Notes: generated by a model not told the origin, from the sequence alone. Shown: positions 16,348 to 25,496, counted from the stretch's first letter. The stretch is DNA of 64,000 nucleotides from Burkholderia sp. Ax-1719 (GCF_011753055.1 NZ_VWWJ01000004.1:124001-188000); one strand, 5' to 3'. A program made the numbers and translations.

Positions 16348-17715
16348 ATGAACAGAACGTCGGGCCGATATTCGCGGCGTCAAGCGCAACGTGGCGCGGT
16401 TTCCGTGATGGTTGCGTTGTCATTGATCGTGTTGCTTGGCTTCGCCGCGCTGTCGATCGATATCGGCTACATCGCTTTTAGCCAGCGCCGTCTGCAGGCA
16501 GGCACCGACGCCGCCGCAATGGCGGGCGCGATGGACTTGTGGAAGAGCGCATCGTCGACGGCCTTCGCAGACGCCCGGGCCTACGCGGCGGGACAGGGCA
16601 ACAACACGTTGCCCAATGGCGTGACGGTCACGAGCACCTCGATTCAGGGCCTTTCGCTGAGCGCGAGCAGCGTGCCGTTGCCAGCGTCCCAGGCCGTATC
16701 GACTTACAACGGCATCCAGGTCACGCAACAGGCGAGCGTGCCGTTGTTTTTTGCGCGCATTTTCGGCATCACCAGCAAGACGATTTCCGCGACCTCGAAA
16801 GCGGGCGCGGGTTTTGGCGCCGTACCGTACAACGTCATGATCGTGCTGGATACGACCCGTTCGATGGCGACGACAACCGATAGCAATTGCAAGAATTCGA
16901 GCGGCGTAGCGCTGACCCGCCTGGCCTGCGCTGAGGCAGGCGCGCTTCAACTGCTGACCGGCCTTTCGCTCGCGGGCGACAATGTCGGCCTGATGGTGTT
17001 CCCGCCGATCAGCCCGTCCGCGTCGGGATATAGCTTCTCGTGCTCGTCAACGGAGCCGGCGGTGGTTTCGACTGGCCAGAACGGCTATTCGGCCGTGGGG
17101 GTTTCTGGGTCGAACGCGACTTATCAGATTTCGCCGCTGGGCGGCGGCTATCTCAGCGGCGGGGCGCTGAGTACGACTTCGGGCGTGGTGCAGGCGCTGG
17201 GCGGCGCGTCCAGCAAATGCGGCGGTATTAGCGCGCCAGGCGGCCTGGGCACGTTTTACGCGCAGGCCATCACCGCAGCCAATGCGGCGCTGACGACTTT
17301 CTCCCAGAGCCAGAGCCCGGCAGGCAAGAACGCCATCGTGCTGCTGAGCGACGGCATCGCAACGGCCGACACGACGCAACTCGGCAACGTCTACGGGAAA
17401 TCCGGCGGATCGAGCTATGTGTACGGCACCGAATGCCAGGCCGCTATCAACGCGTCGACAAGCGCGAAGAGCGGCGGTACGACGGTCTACACCGTGGCCT
17501 ATCTGGGCGGAGAGGGCGCGAGCGCGCCCTCCTGCAGCGACGGTTCAGATGCGCTCACGGCCTGCGGCACCATGCAGTCGATCGCCACCAATCAATCCGA
17601 TTTCTTTTCGGATACCTGCACGAATGCGAGCAGCACGCAAAGCCTGAACCAGATATTTTCGAGTATCGCCTACAGCTTGACCAAGGCGCGCCTGATTCCG
17701 CCCAACGCGACGTGA
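16348..17715 (+). CDS. tadG: TadG-like protein with von Willebrand A domain
   Basis: A 455-residue protein with the TadE/TadG N-terminal module (RGAVSVMVALSLIVLLGFAA, then GYIAFSQRRLQAGTDAAAMA), a beta-rich segment and, from about residue 165, a vWA domain. The metal-site motif reads LDTTRSM, close to the DxSxS consensus, and VLLSDG supplies the second acidic element. TadG is thought to act in the envelope as a pilus-associated or tip adhesin-like factor. GGGGGA before ATG 16348 sets the start over the ATG at 16333. It is the last gene of the operon; no TadD-type TPR protein follows. Confidence 0.9.
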   Translation: MNRTSGRYSRRQAQRGAVSVMVALSLIVLLGFAALSIDIGYIAFSQRRLQAGTDAAAMAGAMDLWKSASSTAFADARAYAAGQGNNTLPNGVTVTSTSIQGLSLSASSVPLPASQAVSTYNGIQVTQQASVPLFFARIFGITSKTISATSKAGAGFGAVPYNVMIVLDTTRSMATTTDSNCKNSSGVALTRLACAEAGALQLLTGLSLAGDNVGLMVFPPISPSASGYSFSCSSTEPAVVSTGQNGYSAVGVSGSNATYQISPLGGGYLSGGALSTTSGVVQALGGASSKCGGISAPGGLGTFYAQAITAANAALTTFSQSQSPAGKNAIVLLSDGIATADTTQLGNVYGKSGGSSYVYGTECQAAINASTSAKSGGTTVYTVAYLGGEGASAPSCSDGSDALTACGTMQSIATNQSDFFSDTCTNASSTQSLNQIFSSIAYSLTKARLIPPNAT

Positions 17716-17757
17716 TGGCAGCGTCGCGCGGGCGAAATATTGGGCACGCCAGGCCGC

Positions 17758-18864
17758 TCAAACGCCTGATTTAAGCTGAGCCCACAAGCGGTTCTGCAAG
17801 CGCATGATGGCGGGCGGTTGCGGGCGCATGACCGTCATCTTGTCGAGCGCTTCGTCGGACGGGAACGTGGCGGGATCTTTCGTGATCGCTGTCTGAACGA
17901 GCGGTAGCGACGCCCGGTTCGCGGTCGGATAGAACACTTCGTTGGTAATGGCCGCGCTCGTTTTGGGATCTTCGATGTAATTGATCCATTTGAGCGCGGC
18001 TTCCGGGTGCGGCGCGTCTTTGGGAATCGCCATCATGTCGAACCAGACGAGGCCGCCTTCCTGCGGGTTCACGAACTGGATCTGGTAGCTGCGCTTCGCT
18101 TCCACTGCGCGTCTACGCGCAATTCCCGCATCGCCTGAATACGCCACGGCCACGCACATATCGTTGTTCGCAAGATCGTTGATATAACCCGACGAATTGA
18201 ATTGCGTGATATAGGGCCGGACTTTCTTCAAGACCTCATACGCGGCCATATAGTCGGCGGGATTCGTGCTGTTGGGGTTGCGGTGCAGGTATTGCAGCAC
18301 GGCGGGAAAGACATCGGACGCGGAATCGAGGAACGACACGCCACAGCTCTTAAGCTTCGAGAGATTCTCGGGATCGAATACCAGCGCCCATGAATCGGCG
18401 GGCAGCGCGCCGCCCAGCGCCTTCTGCACCTCCTGCGTGTTGTACGCAATGCCATCCGTACCCCACGCCCACGGTACGCCGTATTGATTGCCGGGGTCGG
18501 CGTCGCTCACCAGTTTCATGAGGTGAGGGTCGAGATTGGCGAGGTTCGGCAATTGCGATTTATCGAGCTTTCGATAAACACCCGCTTCGATCTGTCTGGC
18601 CAGATAGGCGGACGATGGCACGACCACGTCATAGCCCGAACTGCCGGAGAGCAGCTTGGCCTGCAAGGTGTCGTCGCTATCGTAACTGTCGTAGCGCACC
18701 TTGATGCCGGTCTGTTTCTCGAAGGTGGGGATGGTGTCGTGCGCGATATAGTCGGACCAGTTATAGACGTTGACCTGATCGTCCTGCGCGAGCGCGGTCT
18801 GCGCCATGAGGACGGTGATAACTGAAACGGCCGCGATGTACTGCATTTTCTGATGGAGTTTCAT
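17758..18864 (-). CDS. Spermidine/putrescine-type ABC binding protein (PotF-like), orphan
   Basis: A 368-residue periplasmic solute-binding protein. The signal peptide ends in QTALA after residue 26, and the mature start VNVYNWSDYIAHDTIPTFEK is the hallmark of PotD/PotF proteins. VVVPSSAYLARQI, YGVPWAWGTDGIAYN and a conserved Trp/Asp ligand site region continue the family pattern. GGAAG lies just before ATG 18864. No permease or ATPase gene is adjacent: tadG is convergent 42 bp away and a long noncoding stretch lies upstream, so it must borrow a transporter or act as a sensor. A strong hairpin (18976-18994) lies in the upstream region. Confidence 0.88.
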   Translation of the reverse strand: MKLHQKMQYIAAVSVITVLMAQTALAQDDQVNVYNWSDYIAHDTIPTFEKQTGIKVRYDSYDSDDTLQAKLLSGSSGYDVVVPSSAYLARQIEAGVYRKLDKSQLPNLANLDPHLMKLVSDADPGNQYGVPWAWGTDGIAYNTQEVQKALGGALPADSWALVFDPENLSKLKSCGVSFLDSASDVFPAVLQYLHRNPNSTNPADYMAAYEVLKKVRPYITQFNSSGYINDLANNDMCVAVAYSGDAGIARRRAVEAKRSYQIQFVNPQEGGLVWFDMMAIPKDAPHPEAALKWINYIEDPKTSAAITNEVFYPTANRASLPLVQTAITKDPATFPSDEALDKMTVMRPQPPAIMRLQNRLWAQLKSGV

Positions 18865-19607
18865 CCTGCTTCCCATTGAGTTGGTTGGGGACGGCATGCG
18901 CGTCCCCGCGCCCGGCGTCTGTCGCAACAGACGAGGCGTACTGGGTTGCCGCTCGACGACAACGGGCATGCCGCGCACCGGTTGAGAACCGGTGTGACGT
19001 GGCGTTAAGCGGCGCGAGGGGAAAGAAGCAGACTAGGGCTTGGGCAGCAAGGAGGCGATTTCATCCTTGCGAACGCCGATGAAATCGCACGTCATGGCCG
19101 AGTTGTGGCGGCGCACGGAGCGAATCGAGAGCACAGTGTCGATCGAGAAATAACTGCAAGGCCGGGCGGATATACACGAGCCAGAAGAAATGGCGCTGCG
19201 CATGGCGAGAAACCCGCCATGTCCTCGATCGTACTGTATCAAGGGGCCACGAAATTTCATGATCTAAGGCGCACGGTATGAAGCATATGAGCGTCAGACT
19301 GTTGGAAAGGGTGTCGGCTCCATGCCGTCCGGCAAAAGCTGGCATCCAAGGCTGACGATTTCATGGTACCCGCGCCAATATGCGTGTCAATGGGTATCCA
19401 CCTGAGCGCAGCAGCAGAGCAGCGGCTTGGGTGGATACCGCTATTCGATCCAAAAGACGGGCGTATTCGTTGAATGTCGTTGGTGTGCAAATCGATTATT
19501 CATAATGAATATGTTCAATTTTATCGGTATTGGTTTTGCATGATTTGCGCCTGATGATTGAGTTATTGAAATGACTGTAGAATCCTGCGTCTAGCACTAT
19601 TCAAAAT
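18865..19607. other. 743-bp region with two inverted repeats, no convincing gene
   Basis: The stretch holds the promoter area of the binding-protein gene and of the unknown gene at 19608. Two features stand out: a perfect stem CACCGGTT/AACCGGTG with a 3-nt loop at 18976-18994, and a 10-bp inverted repeat GGTATCCACC/GGTGGATACC with a 27-nt loop at 19393-19439. A 75-codon minus-strand frame at 19033-19260 has no good ribosome binding site and no recognised product; it may be a remnant. Confidence 0.5.
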
Positions 19608-20213
19608 ATGTCGAATCGGCTAAATGTCAGGCCGCTCAACGTTATGTCTCAACTACTCACTGTTGCGTTGTTCTTCATTGTGTCGTACCTGTGGGACGAT
19701 TCGCGTCATGCAGCAGGACTGGCGAAGTATCTGTGGATCGTTCGAGCCATTGCTGCGTTGTGCATTGTGCTGGGTGTTCTCGAAGGCATCGCGCGCCTGA
19801 CCAGAAGGGGCAAGGATGAGCCCACAGCGCCTGTCGACGCGGCTCCAGACGTTACCCCCGAGCCCAGCGCTGATACATTGATTCCCGTCGGCCCGGAACT
19901 CGCCCACGCCGTTGCCGATCGGCTCGATGCCGGCGATGAACTTGTGTTTCATCATCCCTATTATTGCGGTATGGGCTTCACCAGATATGGCGATGCGTAT
20001 GTCTATGCCAGCGTGCAAGATGGTGAAATCATCACGCCGAAGTGGGGAGACGAGGCGTTCAAGTATGAGGTGCGCGACGGAGGAAAACTGTTTGAATCGC
20101 GGGTTCAATTTATCGAGTGGCTGACCGTGCAAACCGATTATTCGCTTCACGGTGACGGCAACCAGCGTATTACGCTGGCCAGGCTGCGGTCGTTTGTTTC
20201 GGGCGATCAATGA
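19608..20213 (+). CDS. Unknown membrane-anchored protein
   Basis: A 201-residue protein of unrecognised family. The N terminus has two hydrophobic stretches (about 14-30 and 42-62, ending IVLGVLEGIARL), a Pro/Asp-rich linker (about 70-95) and a soluble domain of about 100 residues containing DELVFHHPYYCGMGFTRYGD. The topology puts the soluble domain on the same side as the N terminus if both stretches span the membrane. The start has no ribosome binding site; ATG 19644 is an alternative. The next gene begins 47 bp downstream with a good ribosome binding site, so the two probably act together. Confidence 0.65.
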   Translation: MSNRLNVRPLNVMSQLLTVALFFIVSYLWDDSRHAAGLAKYLWIVRAIAALCIVLGVLEGIARLTRRGKDEPTAPVDAAPDVTPEPSADTLIPVGPELAHAVADRLDAGDELVFHHPYYCGMGFTRYGDAYVYASVQDGEIITPKWGDEAFKYEVRDGGKLFESRVQFIEWLTVQTDYSLHGDGNQRITLARLRSFVSGDQ

Positions 20214-20260
20214 CGATCCGCGATTGAAATTCAATGCGAAACTGGTTAGCAGGAGTCTGT

Positions 20261-21859
20261 GTGCGTTACGACCCGTCATGTCATGTTCATATCGACTGGA
20301 AAGTCGGTGGTCTGGAATGGCTCGCGCTGCTGCGCGATGAATTCCCGGCAGTCGACGCATTGCAAGGGAAAGCATTCGAAGCGTTACTCGATGAACTCGC
20401 GCACGAGGAGGTCGAGTCGTGTCTGCAGACACTTGCGAATCGGCTGCACGCGCACAATTACGAAGTCTGGAATCTCGACGTTGGCGCGGATGATTTTCGT
20501 GTCGCGCTGGTGCCGGCAAGCAAACGCGCCGCGTTCGAGCGGTATTGGAAAAAGCATAAGCCCGTGGATTTCGATGACGACGAGGAAGTCGATATCGAAC
20601 TGAAGCGAATCGCACCGGAAGAAGTCAACGAATCCGAACAGGCGTCGCATGACAGAGCGCGAAAGAGCCGCAAAAAGAAGCCCGACTGGTTGGCCGAGAC
20701 AAAGGGATTCAAGTCGTTCAGCGTGAACAGGCTCGACGTTCATCATGGGCGAGTTCTGGCCAGCCGCGGTGGCGAAATGGACGAAGATAGACGCGTTCGT
20801 GACTGGTGGTTCTGGCAACTGGACCTGCGGGAATGGCCTCCCACGTTCGAACTGCTGCACAAGCAGGAGCGCGACGATCCGGATCGCGGATTTCCGCATC
20901 TACTGGCTGCCGATGCCGAAGCCACATTCTGGCAATGGGACGCTATCGGCGAAGGCAACAGGCTTCAGCCGCTATGGATGCGCTGCGAGCGCAAGTGGAC
21001 CGCGTTAGGGCCGCCTGACACCCGGTACGCTGAACCATCTGGCAGCCTGAACAGCGAGGACAGTCATCTCTGGCAGGACGGCTGGCTCTGGTGTGTACGT
21101 AACGTCGACATCGGCGAGGAACGTCGCTGGCAAGTTTCGCGCACCTCCGCGACAGCGACGGAGATTCTTTACGAGGCCCCGACCTTTCCCGGCCATCTGC
21201 ACGCCCTCGGTTCAGACAGCGTGCTGCTGGTCGTGGAGAATCGCTATCGGATCTGGAACGGGCAGGAGTTTGACGAGGTCCGACCGCTACCCGCAGCGAC
21301 GCGCGCACCGCATGCCGTAGCATGGCTGGGGGGCGACGAAATCCTGTTCTTCGATCATTTTCAGCGCGATATTGTGCCGCCATGGTGGCGCGACGACGTA
21401 TTGCGGATGTGGCGCTTCGATGTTGTGACCGGCACGTGCCGCTGTGTCGAAATGGAAGGATTCGGCATTCAGTACAACGCAATGCCGTTGGAGATCGACG
21501 GCGCCGTGAAGAAGCGCAAGTCGATGTCTGCCTCGCCGCACGGTTTGCACCTCGCGCGCGGTCACGGCGACTGGTGGGTCATCAACTACAACGCTAATGT
21601 GCTGGGTGTGCGCACGATCGCATGGTTCTGGAATGCTGTGAGCAACGAGGTCATCAAGATCACCAGCAAGGACATTCCGCGCTGGACGCCCACCATCGTC
21701 TACATCGCGGCGATGGATCGCTATCTTGGACTGGACGAAGTTGGCATGATCCGCCTGCCGGAGTTCGAAACGATCCGCGCAGCGAATGGCGGCGAGTTTC
21801 TGGAGTGGCAGGACCCTCCCGCGCAGCCGGTGGAGGATTCAGATCCGCACGATGATTAG
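20261..21859 (+). CDS. Unknown Trp-rich protein, possible beta-propeller
   Basis: A 532-residue soluble protein of no family I recognise. AGGAG stands 5 nt before GTG 20261, which is preferred to the ATG at 20234. Residues 1-110 are alpha/beta-like (LAHEEVESCLQTLANRLHAH, then VALVPASKRAAFERYWKKHK) with a feel of DUF6630-type proteins, but this is not secure. An acidic patch (DFDDDEEVD) and a basic patch (RARKSRKKK) form a linker near 115-155. The remainder is rich in Trp and repeats short WxW-type strands, suggesting a propeller. Its stop codon overlaps that of the convergent AraC gene. A toxin-immunity or effector accessory role is possible but unsupported. Confidence 0.75.
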   Translation: MRYDPSCHVHIDWKVGGLEWLALLRDEFPAVDALQGKAFEALLDELAHEEVESCLQTLANRLHAHNYEVWNLDVGADDFRVALVPASKRAAFERYWKKHKPVDFDDDEEVDIELKRIAPEEVNESEQASHDRARKSRKKKPDWLAETKGFKSFSVNRLDVHHGRVLASRGGEMDEDRRVRDWWFWQLDLREWPPTFELLHKQERDDPDRGFPHLLAADAEATFWQWDAIGEGNRLQPLWMRCERKWTALGPPDTRYAEPSGSLNSEDSHLWQDGWLWCVRNVDIGEERRWQVSRTSATATEILYEAPTFPGHLHALGSDSVLLVVENRYRIWNGQEFDEVRPLPAATRAPHAVAWLGGDEILFFDHFQRDIVPPWWRDDVLRMWRFDVVTGTCRCVEMEGFGIQYNAMPLEIDGAVKKRKSMSASPHGLHLARGHGDWWVINYNANVLGVRTIAWFWNAVSNEVIKITSKDIPRWTPTIVYIAAMDRYLGLDEVGMIRLPEFETIRAANGGEFLEWQDPPAQPVEDSDPHDD

Positions 21860-22830
21860 GCCCGATTCCTGCGCCACGTTTCACTCGGCAACTCGCCGAA
21901 TTGCTCGCGATACTCACTGGCGAAATTGCCGAAATGCCAGAAGCCCCAGCGCGTCGCGACCTCTGTCACGGTCGCGGCGTGTACGAGGTCCTGGCGAACT
22001 CTCGCAAGCCTGATTGCGCGCATATAGGCCAATGGGCTGATTCCCGTTGTTTCCTCGAAAGCATATTGCAAGGTCCGGCGACTCGCGTGCATGCGCGCGC
22101 ACAATTCGGCGACGGAAAGCGGACAATCGGGCGACCCTTCGACGATGTCTCGCACGCTGCGAACCAGTTGCCAGTTTCTCGCGATGCGGGCTTCGCCGCG
22201 CTCCAGCTGTGGGACATGTGGAAAGTCGGCAAGCGCTTCGTTTAGCCCATAAACGATGGACTTTTCGAAGGAGACGACGCTCGCGTGATCGCCGAGCACG
22301 TGCGGCGCGCTGGCCACGTGATCGAGCAATATTCTCAACACCTCGCGAAACGGCTCCAGCTGTGTGGGCGCGATATTCACCACGCCCGATCTCACGCCAA
22401 TGCGTGCAACGATCGATTCCAGTTGCGCGCGCGTGATGGGGTCTGCGACAGCCGCCGGTTCGATTTCGAGGTTGACGAAGACATGCTGGTCCGGCGAGAG
22501 GAATTCGAAGCCGTCTTTGCCCGAGAAAACGTGCAGCGCGTCGAGATGGCTGGTCTGCCCCGACAGCAGCGAATGCCCTTCCAGGTGGAAGGGAATACCC
22601 ACTGCAAACTTGCGTGTGTCGACATGGCCACGCTGGTAGACGGTGCGGTTGAGTTTCTCCACCAGCACCTTCACCGCGCCCGCCATGAATGAGGTCACCG
22701 AGCCGTCGAAAAGGCCACGCGAGAGCTGGCAGTAGCTCTGGTTCCATGTGTCGAGCAGCGCCGCCTGTTCGTCGACGCTGCGGCAGCTTCGAAACTGTAT
22801 GGCCTCGTGCGGCCAGTGGCCCGCTTCCAT
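21856..22830 (-). CDS. AraC family regulator, EutR-like
   Basis: A 324-residue regulator whose layout and wording resemble the ethanolamine regulator EutR: a long sensory domain (about 1-220) and a C-terminal pair of helix-turn-helix motifs, the first with LSVAELCARMHASRRTLQYAF (about 238-258), the second with TVTEVATRWGFWHFGNFA. GGGAGA precedes the ATG. It is divergent from an SDR dehydrogenase and APC permease pair, presumably its targets, with a 10-bp palindrome in the shared promoter region. The inducer could be an amino alcohol or amine; the eut enzymes themselves are not here. Confidence 0.88.
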   Translation of the reverse strand: MEAGHWPHEAIQFRSCRSVDEQAALLDTWNQSYCQLSRGLFDGSVTSFMAGAVKVLVEKLNRTVYQRGHVDTRKFAVGIPFHLEGHSLLSGQTSHLDALHVFSGKDGFEFLSPDQHVFVNLEIEPAAVADPITRAQLESIVARIGVRSGVVNIAPTQLEPFREVLRILLDHVASAPHVLGDHASVVSFEKSIVYGLNEALADFPHVPQLERGEARIARNWQLVRSVRDIVEGSPDCPLSVAELCARMHASRRTLQYAFEETTGISPLAYMRAIRLARVRQDLVHAATVTEVATRWGFWHFGNFASEYREQFGELPSETWRRNRA

Positions 22831-22950
22831 TAAGTCTCCCTGGAAAACCTCGAAAGCGCGATTGGGCAGTACCCCTCGCGTTCGTGCATCGCAACACTAC
22901 CGCTCGCTATCTTCGCGATTCCTGATTTTTACGGCAATTTTATTTTTTTG

Positions 22951-22960
22951 CCAAATTTGG
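22951..22960. promoter_or_regulatory. Palindrome in divergent araC/SDR promoter region
   Basis: CCAAATTTGG is a perfect 10-bp palindrome in an unusually AT-rich stretch (22925-22990), 121 bp upstream of the regulator and 79 bp upstream of the dehydrogenase. Two further GGCAA/TTGCC half-elements flank it. It is a candidate operator for the divergent pair; AraC proteins usually prefer direct repeats, so another factor may bind here. Confidence 0.3.
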
Positions 22961-23038
22961 ATAGTTGCCCTTTTTTGACGCACCTAATTTGTGCATACGG
23001 TGGGAACGCACAGGCGCGCAGGCGCACAGGAGCCAGAG

Positions 23039-23815
23039 ATGAGTGAAAGGGCTAGAAAGCTGGAAGGCAAGGTCGCGATCGTATCGGGCGGCGCGACGGG
23101 CGCGGGTGGGGCGTCGTCGCTGCTGTTTGCCCGCGAAGGCGCGCAGGTGGCAGTTGTCGACGTCAATCGCGGTGCGGGCGAAGAGATCGTCGCACGTATC
23201 CGCGCGGAAGGCGGCGTGGCGGAGCTGTTTGTCGCGGACGTTTCGCAACGCTCGGCGGTGGAGGACGCGGTGGCGGGCATCATCGCGCGGTTTGGCCGTA
23301 TCGATACCTTGTTCAACCACGCGGGCAGCATCGTGGTAAAGCCGTTTCTGGACACCAGCGACGAAGAGTACGACTGGCTCATGAACGTCAACGTGAAGAG
23401 CATGTTCATGATGACTCGCGCGGTGTTGCCGCATATGCTCGCGGCGGGCCACGGCTCGATCGTGTGCACCGCGTCGATTTCCTCGGTGGCCGCAACGCCG
23501 CTGGAAGTGCTCTATTGCACGACCAAGGGCGCCTGTGCGATGTTCGCACGCGCAATTGCGGTGGAGTATCGCGATCGCGGCATACGCTGCAACGCCGTGT
23601 GCCCCGGCTTTATCAACACGCCTCATGGGCAGCGCGAAATCAGCGCGCTCGCCCAATACGGCTTCGATGCCAGCGAAGCGGCGCTATCGCTTCAGCAAGG
23701 CCGTCTGTGCAAGCCGGAAGAGGTGGCGCAGGCCGCCTTGTTCCTCGCCAGCGACGACGCGAGTTTTATCAACGGCGCGCATCTCTACGTCGACAACTGT
23801 TTTACCGCTGCGTGA
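23039..23815 (+). CDS. Short-chain dehydrogenase/reductase
   Basis: A 258-residue classical SDR oxidoreductase using NAD(P). The cofactor motif is GGATGAGG (17-24), the structural motif is NHAG (93-96 area), and the catalytic triad is Ser146, Tyr159 and Lys163 (YCTTK). The C-terminal PGFINTPHGQRE is typical. An acidic residue at the end of beta-2 (VVDVNR) favours NAD. AGGAG precedes ATG 23039. With the downstream permease and divergent EutR-like regulator it probably oxidises a hydroxyl compound imported by the permease; the substrate cannot be read from sequence. Confidence 0.92.
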   Translation: MSERARKLEGKVAIVSGGATGAGGASSLLFAREGAQVAVVDVNRGAGEEIVARIRAEGGVAELFVADVSQRSAVEDAVAGIIARFGRIDTLFNHAGSIVVKPFLDTSDEEYDWLMNVNVKSMFMMTRAVLPHMLAAGHGSIVCTASISSVAATPLEVLYCTTKGACAMFARAIAVEYRDRGIRCNAVCPGFINTPHGQREISALAQYGFDASEAALSLQQGRLCKPEEVAQAALFLASDDASFINGAHLYVDNCFTAA

Positions 23816-23881
23816 TACGGAATCCTTAGCATAAGGATAGCCAGTTCGACGCTTCAACTACCTCGCTTGAAGGAACGTCAA

Positions 23882-25429
23882 ATGGACGCGAATACACTCG
23901 AACCAGCGGCTGAGCAAACCGCGCATGCCGACCATGATGTCTCGCTATTGCACAAGATGGGCTACGCGCAGGAGCTTTCGCGTCGCATGGGCGCATTCTC
24001 CAATTTCGCGGTGTCGTTTTCGCTGATCTGCATTTTGTCTGGCGGCATTACCTCGTTCCAGATGGGTTTTTCCGCGGCGGGCGGTGCATCAATCGGGCTA
24101 GGCTGGCCGCTCGGCTCGCTGTTTGCGCTGGTGGTGGCCGCAGCGATGGCGCAGATCGCATCGTCGTATCCGACTGCCGGCGGCCTGTATCACTGGGGCT
24201 CGATTCTAGGCGGTAAAACGTGGGGCTGGCTCACCGCGTGGCTGAATCTGCTGGGCCTCGTCTTTGTGGTGGCTGCGATCAATTACGGCACGTACGACCC
24301 GTTCTTTCGCACGCTGATTGCGCCGATGTTCGGCGTTAAGCCTGATTCGCTGGGCTGGTGGGATCAGACGATCTTTCTCACGCTCATTACGGCATCCCAG
24401 GCGTTTTTGAATCATCGTGGCATTCGCATCACCAGCAAGATCACCGATCTCTCCGGCTATCTGATTTTTGTCGTCACGGTGGTGCTGGTGGTCTCGCTGC
24501 TCGCGTATTCGCCGGTCAAGATCGATCTTTCGCGCCTCTACACGTTCACAAACTTTACCGGCACCGACGGCGGCGCATGGCCCAAGCAGACCATGGCGAT
24601 GGCGTTCCTTTCCGGCCTGTTGCTGACCGCGTACACGATCACCGGGTTCGACGCTTCCGCGCACACCTCGGAAGAAACGCATCAGGCAGCGCGCAATGTG
24701 CCGCGCGGCATCGTCGGTTCGGTTTTCTGGTCGACGACGTTTGGTTACGTGATGGTTTGTGCGTTCGTGCTGGTGATGCCGGATCTGGGTGCTGCCGTCA
24801 AGCAGGGCACAGGATTTTTCGAGGCGATTCTCGCGCCGATTCCCACGCCCCTGCGCATTACCATCGAACTGCTGATGTTCTTCATCAACTACGCGTGCGG
24901 GCTGGCGGCGGTGACGTCGACCTCGCGCATGATGTTTGCCTTCGCACGTGACGGCGGTCTGCCGGGATCGAAGTGGCTTCGCAAGGTCAATCCGGCGCAT
25001 CGCACGCCGGGCGCCGCGATCTGGACGTCGGCGGTTCTCGCTATCGCCGCAACGCTCTACGGCGATGCTTTCACGGTGCTCAGCGCCGGCAGTGCGGTGT
25101 TTCTGTTCGTCTCATACGCGATGCCGATTGCAGCAGGCATCTTCGCCGAAGGCCGCACCTGGACGGAGAAGGGGCCGTTCCAGTTGGGCAAGCTGTCGAA
25201 GCCGTTTGCGATTGCGGCCGTCGTGGGCGCGCTGATTCTGGCTTACGTGGGCATTCAGCCGCCGAACGAGAAAGTGCTGTATCTCATCGGCGGGCTGCTG
25301 GTCGTGCTGCTGGCCATCTGGTATCTGGGCGGTGTTCGCAACCGCTTCGCCGGGCCGCCGATTGCGCAATCTTCGCGTGAACGCGAACAGCGTTTGAGCC
25401 TCGCCGAACGGGAAATCGGCGTGGAATGA
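23882..25429 (+). CDS. APC superfamily amino acid/choline-type permease
   Basis: A 515-residue secondary transporter with about twelve helices, of the amino acid/choline transporter family (TC 2.A.3.4). Signatures are FAVSFSLICILSGG in helix 1, YPTAGGLYHWG in helix 2-3 and FDASAHTSEETHQAARNVPR between helices 6 and 7. GAAGGAA precedes ATG 23882; an in-frame TTG 15 nt upstream is not used. It follows the SDR gene by 66 bp on the same strand, and both are divergent from an EutR-like regulator, so an amine, amino alcohol or GABA-like substrate is inferred. Confidence 0.9.
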   Translation: MDANTLEPAAEQTAHADHDVSLLHKMGYAQELSRRMGAFSNFAVSFSLICILSGGITSFQMGFSAAGGASIGLGWPLGSLFALVVAAAMAQIASSYPTAGGLYHWGSILGGKTWGWLTAWLNLLGLVFVVAAINYGTYDPFFRTLIAPMFGVKPDSLGWWDQTIFLTLITASQAFLNHRGIRITSKITDLSGYLIFVVTVVLVVSLLAYSPVKIDLSRLYTFTNFTGTDGGAWPKQTMAMAFLSGLLLTAYTITGFDASAHTSEETHQAARNVPRGIVGSVFWSTTFGYVMVCAFVLVMPDLGAAVKQGTGFFEAILAPIPTPLRITIELLMFFINYACGLAAVTSTSRMMFAFARDGGLPGSKWLRKVNPAHRTPGAAIWTSAVLAIAATLYGDAFTVLSAGSAVFLFVSYAMPIAAGIFAEGRTWTEKGPFQLGKLSKPFAIAAVVGALILAYVGIQPPNEKVLYLIGGLLVVLLAIWYLGGVRNRFAGPPIAQSSREREQRLSLAEREIGVE

Positions 25430-25453
25430 GTTAGTGACGAAAACGCTGCGATA

Positions 25454-25496
25454 GCGCTGCATGATGGAGGTTAATTGTCGTTCAATCATGCAGCGC
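25454..25496. terminator. 12-bp inverted repeat after the permease gene
   Basis: GCGCTGCATGAT (25454-25465) and ATCATGCAGCGC (25485-25496) are perfectly complementary around a 19-nt loop, 25 bp after the permease stop codon. It could end the SDR-permease transcript, but there is no U tract on either strand. The long loop is unusual for an intrinsic terminator. Confidence 0.4.

Noticed and set aside
19033..19260. A 75-codon minus-strand frame upstream of the binding-protein gene
   Set aside because: No Shine-Dalgarno sequence, no family resemblance and isolated position; kept only as a possible remnant in the region note.
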